From DAIDHZ01 sp965370365 (GTDB taxonomy: Bacteria; Chlamydiota; Chlamydiia; Chlamydiales; SM23-39), in the NCBI GenBank assembly GCA_965370365.1, contig CBDUSP010000044.1, positions 1-13,340 of the forward strand: 13,340 nt of DNA, written 5' to 3'. Positions within the stretch are counted from its first letter, which is position 1; each line of letters starts with the position of its first letter. A model generated the notes under the pieces. It made no database searches, was not told the origin of the DNA, and saw nothing but the letters and a program-made list of their open reading frames with translations. The position numbers and the translations under genes were made by a program. Below, piece by piece: positions 6,991 through 13,340 of this stretch.

Positions 6991-7152
6991 ATACCCAAGT
7001 AATCTCAAAACTTGGAGTTAGGCGGGTTCAAAGCTGCCGAATTTGAACGATCGCAAGTGCCTTTGTATTGTTAATACTAAGGCACTTGCGATCGTCCAAA
7101 TGCGGCGCTTTCCCTACCGCCTAACTCCAAGTTTTGAGTTTACTTGGGTATA
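6990..7152. repeat. Family C long palindromic element
   Basis: This is a 163-bp near-perfect foldback. Terminal 13-bp arms are TATACCCAAGTAA (6990-7002) and its complement (7140-7152). They are followed by CTCAAAACTTGGAGTTAGGCGG on one arm and its complement on the other (mentioned in parts: CTCAAAACTTGG, AGTTAGGCGG). After a less conserved middle, ACGATCGCAAGTGCCTT near the centre pairs with AAGGCACTTGCGATCGT. The apex lies near 7071. It has no coding potential and no sequence shared with families A or B that I can see. It occupies most of the 430-bp gap between the minus-strand gene and the histone-like gene. Confidence 0.85.
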
Positions 7153-7161
7153 CTAGGGTTC

Positions 7162-7178
7162 AAGGGACGAAGTCCCTT
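7162..7178. repeat. Small hairpin right of family C element
   Basis: AAGGGAC-GAA-GTCCCTT is a perfect 7-bp stem with a 3-nt loop. Together with 6973-6990 it brackets the large palindrome, as if family C had inserted into, or grew from, an older repeat. Confidence 0.55.
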
Positions 7179-7245
7179 CGCCATTCTTAACTAAATAAAA
7201 ATAAACAAGATAGGTCGTGATTACCCCTGTAATTATATAACTAAT

Positions 7246-7274
7246 TTGAAATTATATCCCCGTTTTTGTAATAT
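7246..7274 (+). promoter_or_regulatory. Promoter of histone-like gene (candidate)
   Basis: TTGAAA (7246-7251, 5 of 6) and TAATAT (7269-7274, 4 of 6) are separated by 17 bp in an AT-rich stretch. Transcription would start near 7281, giving a ~30-nt leader with a strong Shine-Dalgarno GAGGAG at 7298-7303, 6 nt before the ATG. It may drive both the histone-like gene and the protease behind it. Confidence 0.5.
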
Positions 7275-7309
7275 CATAATTACACAGAGGTCATCTCGAG
7301 GAGAGTGCT

Positions 7310-7645
7310 ATGGCAAGCCGAGTAAAAAAAACAGCAAGAAAGAAGACTGCGAGAAAAACGACAGCTCGGAAAAAGACCGCAACGAAGAAAACGGCTCGAA
7401 AAAGAGCGCCTACCGACAAGTCTTTACAAGCCAATAAAAGAGCTCACTGGAAGGCTTATAGAGAGCTTCAAAAGCAAATCGATACGGCCTGGAAAAACCT
7501 TCAAGCGGATGTGAAAAGAAAATCATCTCCGGATGTTCTCATTCAGAACAAAAATCATCTCCTACTGCTTCTTGGTGAGTGCAATTACATGACACGCGAG
7601 TGCATGAAACTTTCTGCTAAAGCCAAAAAAGGAAGGATGCGCTAA
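7310..7645 (+). CDS. Histone H1-like basic nucleic-acid-binding protein
   Basis: This 111-residue protein has an N-terminal arm (residues 5-33) made almost only of Lys, Arg, Ala and Thr, built on repeats of KKTARK/KKTATK. The arm resembles the tails of chlamydial Hc1/Hc2 and eukaryotic H1 and would bind DNA or RNA by charge. Residues 38-105 form a separate helical domain with Trp, Tyr and Leu (HWKAYRELQKQID ... ECNYMTRECMKL) and a short basic end. In C. trachomatis Hc1 the order is reversed, with the helical domain first and the basic tail last, so this is not a simple HctA orthologue. Hc2 lacks such a C-terminal domain as far as I recall. A nucleoid or chromatin role is inferred from composition. 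It has a strong ribosome binding site, its own promoter candidate, and an 11-bp gap to the protease gene. Confidence 0.85.
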   Translation: MASRVKKTARKKTARKTTARKKTATKKTARKRAPTDKSLQANKRAHWKAYRELQKQIDTAWKNLQADVKRKSSPDVLIQNKNHLLLLLGECNYMTRECMKLSAKAKKGRMR

Positions 7646-7656
7646 ACTGGTTTCTT

Positions 7657-10563
7657 ATGAGGCCAGGAGACACGTACAAATCTTTTCTTATTACAAAATC
7701 GCTTCCCTTGGATGAGTTGCAAAGCACACTCATTGAGGCGGTGCATGAGCCGACAGGCGCTAAAATCATGCACATTGCAAATGACGATCCGGAAAACGTA
7801 TTTTGTCTTTCTTTCCAGACACTCCCCTCTAGTTCAAATGGTGTTCCTCATATCCTAGAGCATATTGTGCTTTGTGGCTCAAAAAAGTTCCCTATCAAAG
7901 ACCCCTTTTTCTCCATGACGCGTCGGAGTCTAAATACGTATATGAACGCGCTCACTGGACAAGATTTTACCTGCTATCCAGCAAGCTCTCAGGTGGAAAA
8001 GGACTTTTACAATCTTCTCGAGGTCTATCTCGATGCGGTCTTCCATCCGGAGCTCAAAAAAATGAGCTTTTTACAAGAAGGACACCGTCTTGAGGCAAGT
8101 CCTTTGCAATTTCAAGGAGTCGTCTACAATGAGATGAAAGGAGCTCTTTCTTCCCCTGAATCGCGTCTCTGGGAAGCCCTTCTAAAGCACTTGACTCCCG
8201 ATCTTCCTTACGCGGTAAATTCTGGAGGAAATCCAAAAGAAATCCCCAATCTTACCTATGAAGAGTTAAAAGAGTTTCATAAAACTTTCTATCACCCTTC
8301 CAGGTGTATCTTTTTCTCATATGGCAACCTCCCCCTGTCCAAGCACCTCGACTTTTTTGAGGAAAAAACACTCTCAGGCTTTCAAAAAGAGGCTCCGCTT
8401 CCGCCCCTTCCTCTTCAAAAGCGCTTTTCCGCACCCGTTACTGCGCATGCAAGCTTCCCGATCCATGCATCAGAGGCCCTTGAGAAGAAAACCTGGATCG
8501 TTTTTTCCTTTTTGACAGCGCAACTGACGCATCAAGAAGAAATTCTGGCCCTGTGCCTTCTCGACAGCCTTCTTATGGACACAGACGCCTCTGTCTTAAA
8601 AAAGGCGCTCCTAAAATCGGGATTCTGTTCCCAGGCAGGATCGTCTATCGATATTGAGATGAGCGAGGCACCCATGACGATTGTGTGCAAAGGGTGTGAG
8701 AAAGAAGATGCCGAAAAGCTCAAAAAAGTTCTCTTCGATACGCTAAAGACCTGCACATTCACTGAAGAGCAAATTCGGGCCTCCTTACATCAGCTTGAAT
8801 TTGATCGGAAAGAGATCGGCTCTGGAGGGACTCCCTTTGGACTCGAGCTTTTCTTTAGAGCAGGACTGATTAAACAACATGGAAGCGAACCTGAAAATGC
8901 ACTCCTTATCCACACGCTCTTTCAAGACTTAAGAGAGAGGCTTAAAAACCCAGAATTTCTTTCTAACCTTTTAGCAAAGTATCTTATAGACAATCCCCAC
9001 TATGTAATGCTCACCTTCTCTCCGGATCCAAATCTCGAGGCAAATGAGCAAAAGGAAGAGGAGCAAAGACTTGAGAATTTAAGCGCTTCTATAAATAAAG
9101 ATGCCTTAATCGAGCAATCTGAAAAACTCACCTCTTATCAGGAATCGGTGGAGACTCAAAACTTAGAATGCCTTCCTAAACTCTCCCTAAAAGACATCCC
9201 TCCAAAGGCAAAAGACTTTTCTCTTCTAGAGACGAAAATAGGAGACACACAAGTCTTTTACCACGAGTGCTTTACAAATAAAATCCTCTATGCTGATCTT
9301 GTTTTTGATCTTCCTCACGTGCCACAGGAAGATCTTCCTCTTGTTTCTCTTTACGCTAGATTTATGACAGAGCTTGGGTGCTCGACCAGAGATTACCAGC
9401 AAAACCTCGCATATCAGCATGCGTATACGGGAGATTTAAGTGCGGCCTGCTCTTTGCATATTTCAGCAAAGGACCCAACTATTTGCCATCCAACTTTTTC
9501 GATTCGAGGAAAAGCGCTTGCTCGCAACAGCGAAAAATTCCTCTCAATCCTTGCTGATTTTGCACACGGTGCGCACTGCGATGATAAAGCCCGTGTAAAA
9601 GAGCTCTTCATGCAGCATATGACCTCTTTAGAAAATGGACTTGTTAGAAATGCGCTTCGCTACGCCATCCAGTCCTCCTTAAAAGATAAGTCTCTCACCT
9701 CTTTCATATCCGATGAATGGTACGGACTTTCCTACTATGAATTTGTCCTTCGTTTCAAAGAAAATCCAGAAATGCTTGCAGATGAACTTATCCGCATTCA
9801 AGAGATGATTTTAGGAAGAGGAAACTCCCACCTTGTCATTTCTTGTGAAAAAGAGCTTTTTGATTGCATCAAACCACTTAAACTTCCAAAACATCCGATC
9901 AATGCTTGGGCGGGCGATTACTCTCTGCCTAAAGAAAAGGCCTTTGCTTACCTAATCCCTGCGCCCGTTGCATTCACTGCAAGAGGCCAAAACACCGTTT
10001 CCTATCAAGATCCAAGATCTGCGTCCCTCCTCCTTTCGACGGAGCTTCTTGAAAACTGCCACTTGCATAGAGAAATCCGGGAAAAAGGCGGCGCCTACGG
10101 AGGCGGAGCATCGTATTCCCCACAAACGGGGAATTTCCACTTTTACGCGTATAGAGATCCTCAACTTGCAAGAACAGTTGGCGAGTTTCAAAAGGCGCTT
10201 GAAAAAATCGCATCTGGACAGTTTAGTGAGCAAGAGCTTGAAGAGGCAAAGTTTGGGGCAATCCAAAGCCTTGACGCTCCCGTATCTCCAGGATCAAGGG
10301 CAATTGTTGCCTACTCCTGGAAAAGATCGGGAAGAACGATTCAAGATCGACAAGCGTTTCGAGAAAAAATCTTAAACACGACCAAAAAAGATGTTGCAAA
10401 TGCCGTGAAAGAGCTCCTCCTAGAAGCCCCAAGTACAATTGTCTCTTTCCTGGGAGAGTCTCTCTTTGAAAAAGAGAACCCGAAGCTTAAAAAGCCTCTC
10501 CTTAAGGAGACACTGATCAATTCATTCGCCAGCTCTTCGACCAAAATTCACCGAAAAAGTTAA
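7657..10563 (+). CDS. M16C metalloprotease, PreP/insulinase family
   Basis: This 968-residue protein is a zinc peptidase with two similar halves that enclose short peptides. HILEH at 65-69 is the inverted zinc motif HxxEH (His65, Glu68, His69). Glu159 in VVYNEMKG is the expected third ligand, about 90 residues on. The C-terminal half has REKGGAYGGG at 808-817, with the Arg/Tyr pair (Arg808, Tyr814) that helps bind substrate. Size and motifs fit PreP-type M16C proteases, which degrade signal or transit peptides and other short peptides. Chlamydiae carry one such 'insulinase'. There is no signal peptide, so it is probably cytoplasmic. The start ATG lies 11 bp after the histone-like gene with only a poor Shine-Dalgarno; coupling is likely. 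The last ~14-17 codons and the TAA stop lie in the family A palindrome, so the native C-terminus has been replaced. Confidence 0.93.
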   Translation: MRPGDTYKSFLITKSLPLDELQSTLIEAVHEPTGAKIMHIANDDPENVFCLSFQTLPSSSNGVPHILEHIVLCGSKKFPIKDPFFSMTRRSLNTYMNALTGQDFTCYPASSQVEKDFYNLLEVYLDAVFHPELKKMSFLQEGHRLEASPLQFQGVVYNEMKGALSSPESRLWEALLKHLTPDLPYAVNSGGNPKEIPNLTYEELKEFHKTFYHPSRCIFFSYGNLPLSKHLDFFEEKTLSGFQKEAPLPPLPLQKRFSAPVTAHASFPIHASEALEKKTWIVFSFLTAQLTHQEEILALCLLDSLLMDTDASVLKKALLKSGFCSQAGSSIDIEMSEAPMTIVCKGCEKEDAEKLKKVLFDTLKTCTFTEEQIRASLHQLEFDRKEIGSGGTPFGLELFFRAGLIKQHGSEPENALLIHTLFQDLRERLKNPEFLSNLLAKYLIDNPHYVMLTFSPDPNLEANEQKEEEQRLENLSASINKDALIEQSEKLTSYQESVETQNLECLPKLSLKDIPPKAKDFSLLETKIGDTQVFYHECFTNKILYADLVFDLPHVPQEDLPLVSLYARFMTELGCSTRDYQQNLAYQHAYTGDLSAACSLHISAKDPTICHPTFSIRGKALARNSEKFLSILADFAHGAHCDDKARVKELFMQHMTSLENGLVRNALRYAIQSSLKDKSLTSFISDEWYGLSYYEFVLRFKENPEMLADELIRIQEMILGRGNSHLVISCEKELFDCIKPLKLPKHPINAWAGDYSLPKEKAFAYLIPAPVAFTARGQNTVSYQDPRSASLLLSTELLENCHLHREIREKGGAYGGGASYSPQTGNFHFYAYRDPQLARTVGEFQKALEKIASGQFSEQELEEAKFGAIQSLDAPVSPGSRAIVAYSWKRSGRTIQDRQAFREKILNTTKKDVANAVKELLLEAPSTIVSFLGESLFEKENPKLKKPLLKETLINSFASSSTKIHRKS

Positions 10564-10652
10564 TTTTCGATCTGCAATAACTTGGCCAAGTTTATTCCGA
10601 TCTCCAAATTAACTTTTTCGGAGTTTTTGGCGCGAATCCTTGGCAAAGCAAT
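10511..10652 (+). repeat. Family A palindromic element, copy 2, at the protease 3' end
   Basis: The core inverted repeat is CCGAAAAAGTTAATTT (10551-10566) and its exact complement (10606-10621), with a central perfect palindrome ACTTGGCCAAGT (10580-10591). The arms extend imperfectly outward to ATTCATTCGCC (10519) and GGCAAAGCAAT (10642-10652). It is inverted relative to copy 1 at 207-349, with ~92% identity by eye. The protease stop codon TAA (10561-10563) lies in the left core arm. It may also act as a transcription terminator. Confidence 0.82.
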
Positions 10653-10718
10653 ACGCTTCCCAACCGAGCGCCCCCGCCGGCCATCAATAACTCATCGCTA
10701 ACAAGGACATATTAAGCA

Positions 10719-10747
10719 TTGACAAAAGGAATGCAATATACTATAAT
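10719..10747 (+). promoter_or_regulatory. Perfect-consensus sigma-70 promoter of X1
   Basis: TTGACA (10719-10724), a 17-bp spacer, and TATAAT (10742-10747) form an exact consensus promoter. Transcription would start near 10754, 26 nt before the X1 ATG. The X1 ribosome binding site is poor (TTGAG), in contrast to the strong promoter. The equivalent region of X2 has a related but weaker promoter. Confidence 0.8.
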
Positions 10748-10779
10748 AATGCGCATTACACCTTTAACTTGAGTCTATT

Positions 10780-11550
10780 ATGACAGGCCTTTCAGCATCT
10801 CCACTTATTAGACAGAGAACAGCTTCTTCCGAAGTCCCAGAAGCTAATCCATTAACATTTATCGACGTACAAAAGCGTATCTCTGGCTTTTTCCCTGACG
10901 CTTTTGTCCGGCTCTCTTGTTCTACAAGTATAAGCCTTGCTCCATATATCCTCCCTTACAAACTTTATGAAAGTTTTCAATCTTCTCTGGGATATGAAGG
11001 ATCGTATGAACAGTTTAGAGAGGAGTTCTGTAGTGACTCTAGAGAAAAGCTAGAGATGAACATTTTGCAATTCGCACTAAAGATCAAATGGGAAATGTCC
11101 CCTAGGAGAAGGAACCACGCTCTTTTCTCTTTCGCGTCCTCTCGCTATAAAATGGAGATAATATCTCTAAAGACCCCTCCTCACTCTCTAGAGATGTTCT
11201 CACCTTCTTATAGGGAAAGAATCAAAGCAGTCCTAAATGCGCAAGGAGCCACAAGAGAAGAAACACTCTACGATCTCACAAGGGAATATGATAGACAATT
11301 CCAACCCAAGATGCCTACCGATCAAGCCATTGAAGTCACTAAAAACAACCCTATTAGCGTCTTCAGAAAAAAAGGCCTTGAAGCAATTACAAAAAGAGCC
11401 GATCTTTCTTCAGAGGATATCTCACAAGTGATTGAAGCCACTAAAAACCTCCTTATTCACGATAGAAAAAGTGTCCTTGACGCAATTGCAAAAATCCCCA
11501 ATCTTTCCCCAATTCATAGATCACAAATGGCTGAAATCGCTGAAAAATGA
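10780..11550 (+). CDS. X1: unknown protein, paralogue of the downstream repeat protein, probably truncated
   Basis: This 256-residue protein belongs to no family I recognise. It shares several blocks with the next gene (X2): NPLTFIDVQ (23-31), MNILQFAL (93-100), HSLEMFSPSYRERIK (135-149) and NAQG (153-156). After residue 180 come about one and a half diverged units of the X2-type repeat (LEAITKRADLSSEDI and LDAIAKIPNLSP, 33 residues apart). The frame then stops at AEIAEK, exactly where sequence resembling the 3' end of the protease gene begins. It therefore looks cut off at the junction of a tandem duplication. There is no signal peptide or membrane helix. Possible roles include a secreted effector or protein-binding scaffold, but nothing in the sequence proves this. 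Confidence 0.75.
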   Translation: MTGLSASPLIRQRTASSEVPEANPLTFIDVQKRISGFFPDAFVRLSCSTSISLAPYILPYKLYESFQSSLGYEGSYEQFREEFCSDSREKLEMNILQFALKIKWEMSPRRRNHALFSFASSRYKMEIISLKTPPHSLEMFSPSYRERIKAVLNAQGATREETLYDLTREYDRQFQPKMPTDQAIEVTKNNPISVFRKKGLEAITKRADLSSEDISQVIEATKNLLIHDRKSVLDAIAKIPNLSPIHRSQMAEIAEK

Positions 11551-11557
11551 GTTCAGA

Positions 11558-11640
11558 TTAGAGGCTCCAAATACCCTTGTTTCTTTTCTTGGGAGAGTCT
11601 CTCTTCGAAAAAGAGAACCCAAAGCTTAAAAAACCCCTCG
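11558..11640 (+). pseudogene. Remnant of the 3' end of the M16C protease gene
   Basis: This segment matches 10420-10500, the codons for LEAPSTIVSFLG...KLKKPL of the protease, at about 85% identity by eye. It has a 1-nt insertion (an extra T near 11586) that breaks the frame. Weaker similarity may reach back to about 11540, inside the end of X1. It has no start, is far too short to work, and marks the left edge of the second unit of a tandem duplication. Confidence 0.85.
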
Positions 11641-11690
11641 TTAATTTTGGCTAACAACTCCTTTGCCAACCCAACTCCTGTGCACTCAGA

Positions 11691-11738
11691 GCAATACGCT
11701 CTCTAACCAAGCCACATCCCGCTGGCCATCAATAACTT
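11691..11738 (+). repeat. Duplicated intergenic segment, second copy
   Basis: The segment starting GCAATACGCT and ending GGCCATCAATAACT repeats the sequence at 10648-10692 with a few changes and a 2-nt length difference. It follows the protease remnant in the same order as in the first unit, which shows that the duplication included the protease tail, the intergenic region and the X gene. The family A palindrome core, present in the first unit, is absent here. Confidence 0.8.
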
Positions 11739-11783
11739 ATAATTACCAGAAAGAGGACATTTCTGCTTATTGCTTATCAAGTC

Positions 11784-11813
11784 TTTACAAAAGACAATAT
11801 AATTTGTTACAAT
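11784..11813 (+). promoter_or_regulatory. Promoter of X2 (candidate)
   Basis: TTTACA (11784-11789, 5 of 6) and TACAAT (11808-11813, 5 of 6) are 18 bp apart. The -35 and following AAAAG align with the perfect promoter of X1, so this is the duplicated promoter after some drift. X2 has the better ribosome binding site, GGAG, 5 nt before its ATG. Confidence 0.6.
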
Positions 11814-11845
11814 TTTACATTACGAGTTTTTAGGTCGGAGACATT

Positions 11846-13340
11846 ATGACAGTGACCCACAATCAACATATCCCCGCTTCTTTAAACAATCCGTCTGTTT
11901 CTTCCAAGGTCCAAGAGCAAAAGATGAATCCATTAACGTTTATCAATGTGCAGTCGAGACTCTTTAATTTTTGCCCCCAAGAGACTGGCAAACTATGGTT
12001 TGCTACAAGTGAAAATCACGTGCCATCCATTCTCCCAGCTCGGGTGTATAAGGATTTGCAATCTCTGGGATATACAGCAGATTTCAGCGCATTCTCAAAG
12101 AATTTTCTGGAGAAAGAGACGACTGTTGATAAAGAGACCATTATTGAGGAGAGGTCTTTGCCAGAAGTAAAGATGAAAATTTTGCAATTCGCACTAGAGA
12201 TTAACCAAACACCTTCGCAAGAGCCAGCTCTTCACTCTCTAGAGGTATTCTCTCTTTCTTACATAGAAAGACTCAAAATAATCATAAATGCTCAAGGAGA
12301 CGCAAGGGATTCAACACTATGTCAGCTCGCAAAAGACATCGAGACGCCTATCAACGAAGCTATTGAAATCGCTAAACACTGCACTGATGAAGACAACAAA
12401 ACAAGGCTCCTTGAAGCACTTGCACATAACCCAAACTCTCCTAAAGAGAACCTCCAAGAGGTCTTTCAAATCGCTAAAAATCTCACTCGTGAACTCCACA
12501 AAACCCTTCTCCTTGCAGTACTTGCACACAACCCAAACTCTCCTAAAGAGAACCTCCAAGAGGCATTTCAAATCGCTAAAGAATTCACTGATGCATGCAA
12601 TAAAACCCATCTCCTTACAGCACTTGCACAAAACCCAAACTCTTCTCAAAATCACCTCTCAGAGGCATTTCAAATCGCTAAAGAATTCACTGATGAAGAC
12701 AACAAAAGAGGTCTCCTTGTAGCACTTGCAAAAAATCCAAACGCTTCTCAAGAGGAGGACCTCCAAGAGATATTTCAAATCGCTAAAAAACTCCCTGAGG
12801 GATCCGATAAAAGATGTCTCCTTGTAGCACTTGCAAAAAATCCAAACGCTTCTCAAGAGGACCTCCAAGAGATATTTCAAATCGCTAAAAAACTCCTTGA
12901 GGGATTCGATAAACAATCTCTCCTTGAAGCACTTGCAAAAAATCCAAACGCTTCTCAAGCTCACATCTTAGAAATATTTCAAATCGCTAAAAACCGCACT
13001 ACTGAATTCAGCAAAAGATATCTCCTTGTAGCACTTGCACAAAACCCCAGCTTTTCTAAAGAGCAACTCTCAGAGGTATTGCAAATCGCTAAAGAATTCA
13101 CTGATGAATACAACAAAAGATGTCTCCTTGAAGCACTTGCAAAAAATCCAAACGCTTCTCAAGAGGACCTCCAAAAGGTATTGCAAATCGCTAAAAAGCT
13201 CCCTGAGGGATTCAACAAACAATGTCTCCTTGAAGTACTTGCAAAAAATCCAAACGCTTCTCAAAAGGACCTCCAAGAGATATTTCAAATCGCTAAAGAA
13301 TTCACTGATGAATACAACAAAAGATGTCTCCTTGAAGCAC
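11846..13340 (+). CDS. X2: alpha-helical 34-residue-repeat protein, 3' end outside window
   Basis: This frame is open from ATG 11846 to the right edge (at least 498 codons, no stop). Residues 1-187 are a non-repetitive N-terminal domain shared with X1 (NPLTFINVQ, ILQFALEIN, HSLEVFSLSYIERLK, NAQG). From residue 188 on come at least ten full repeats and the start of an eleventh. Each has 34 residues, with consensus LLEALAKNPNASQEDLQEIF followed by QIAKKLPEGFDKRC or a variant. The pattern of hydrophobic residues suggests two helices per unit stacked into an alpha-solenoid. Length is as in TPR/PPR repeats, while the ALAKNPNAS core recalls LRV-type repeats; I cannot assign it. There is no signal peptide. 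Such scaffolds usually bind proteins, so a host-directed effector or adaptor is possible but unproven. AGGTCGGAG upstream and the ATGACA start shared with X1 support the chosen start. Confidence 0.88.
   Translation, partial: MTVTHNQHIPASLNNPSVSSKVQEQKMNPLTFINVQSRLFNFCPQETGKLWFATSENHVPSILPARVYKDLQSLGYTADFSAFSKNFLEKETTVDKETIIEERSLPEVKMKILQFALEINQTPSQEPALHSLEVFSLSYIERLKIIINAQGDARDSTLCQLAKDIETPINEAIEIAKHCTDEDNKTRLLEALAHNPNSPKENLQEVFQIAKNLTRELHKTLLLAVLAHNPNSPKENLQEAFQIAKEFTDACNKTHLLTALAQNPNSSQNHLSEAFQIAKEFTDEDNKRGLLVALAKNPNASQEEDLQEIFQIAKKLPEGSDKRCLLVALAKNPNASQEDLQEIFQIAKKLLEGFDKQSLLEALAKNPNASQAHILEIFQIAKNRTTEFSKRYLLVALAQNPSFSKEQLSEVLQIAKEFTDEYNKRCLLEALAKNPNASQEDLQKVLQIAKKLPEGFNKQCLLEVLAKNPNASQKDLQEIFQIAKEFTDEYNKRCLLEA
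12407..13340 (+). repeat. 102-bp tandem repeats inside X2
   Basis: Units begin at CTCCTT at 12407, 12509, 12611, 12713, 12818, 12920, 13022, 13124, 13226 and 13328. Every step is 102 bp except one of 105 bp, where an extra GAG codon occurs near 12756. Units from 12713 on are much more alike at the DNA level than the first three, so the right-hand part expanded more recently. Two cassettes alternate in the variable part of the unit, KLPEGF(D/N)K and EFTDE(D/Y)NK. The array continues beyond the window. Confidence 0.93.

Noticed and set aside
6973..7178. tRNA or other structured RNA gene
   Set aside because: No cloverleaf, anticodon arm or CCA-type end is seen. The structure is one long straight foldback, more like a mobile or REP-type element.
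7246..7437. Alternative frame overlapping the start of the histone-like gene
   Set aside because: Its Lys/Glu/Ser-rich peptide is a shifted reading of the AAG/AAA-rich basic arm. The frame from 7310 has the strong ribosome binding site.
11432..11629. 65-residue frame joining part of X1 to the protease remnant
   Set aside because: Its first part is an out-of-frame reading of X1 and the rest is the frameshifted protease tail. There is no start signal, and it merely crosses the duplication junction.
12317..13288. Minus-strand open frames with repeated SDLKYLLEVLLRSVWIFCK-like peptides
   Set aside because: They are the antisense shadow of the X2 repeats: any 102-bp repeat open in one antisense unit is open in all. 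The sense frame has a promoter, a ribosome binding site and a paralogue.
12407..13340. CRISPR array
   Set aside because: The periodic sequence is 102 bp, open in frame and translated into a regular helical repeat. There are no short repeats separated by unique spacers.

Overview
This window looks like part of a chromosome from the phylum Chlamydiota, most likely one of the amoeba- or arthropod-associated 'environmental' families rather than Chlamydia itself. The evidence is the gene set. There is an oversized, multi-ATP-cone ribonucleotide reductase large subunit beside a class Ic (Tyr-to-Phe) small subunit, a lysine/arginine/alanine-rich histone-H1-like protein, a PreP-type M16C metalloprotease, and a HemW-type radical SAM protein translationally overlapped by a small coiled-coil/acidic protein. 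I cannot name the genus from sequence alone.

Layout. 1-488: no convincing gene; a 143-bp palindromic element (family A copy 1). 489-2065: a small hypothetical gene overlapping hemW by 7 bp, hemW using a forced TTG start. 2063-2230: a 168-bp near-palindromic element (family B) that begins exactly on the hemW stop codon. 2320-2375: a promoter with two NrdR-box-like palindromes. 2417-6638: nrdA-nrdB, 1 bp apart. The nrdB stop codon again coincides with a family B terminus, followed by a hairpin. 6695-6880 (minus): a tiny secreted protein convergent with nrdB. 6973-7178: a third palindromic element (family C) bracketed by two small hairpins. 7310-10563: histone-like gene and the M16C protease, 11 bp apart. 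10511-10652: family A copy 2, which supplies the last codons and the stop of the protease gene. 10719-13340: two paralogous genes of unknown function (X1 and X2), each with its own sigma-70-like promoter. X2 carries at least ten 34-residue repeats and runs off the right edge.

How it fits together. nrdAB make deoxynucleotides, and the tandem NrdR-like boxes suggest dNTP-responsive repression. HemW-type proteins handle haem. The histone-like protein probably binds nucleic acid. The X1/X2 region arose by tandem duplication: between them lies a frameshifted copy of the last ~27 codons of the protease gene plus the intergenic sequence that follows it. X1 looks like a copy cut off early in its repeat domain at the duplication junction, while X2 kept and expanded the repeats. 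This repeat-protein locus and the three families of long intergenic palindromes are the least explained parts of the window.
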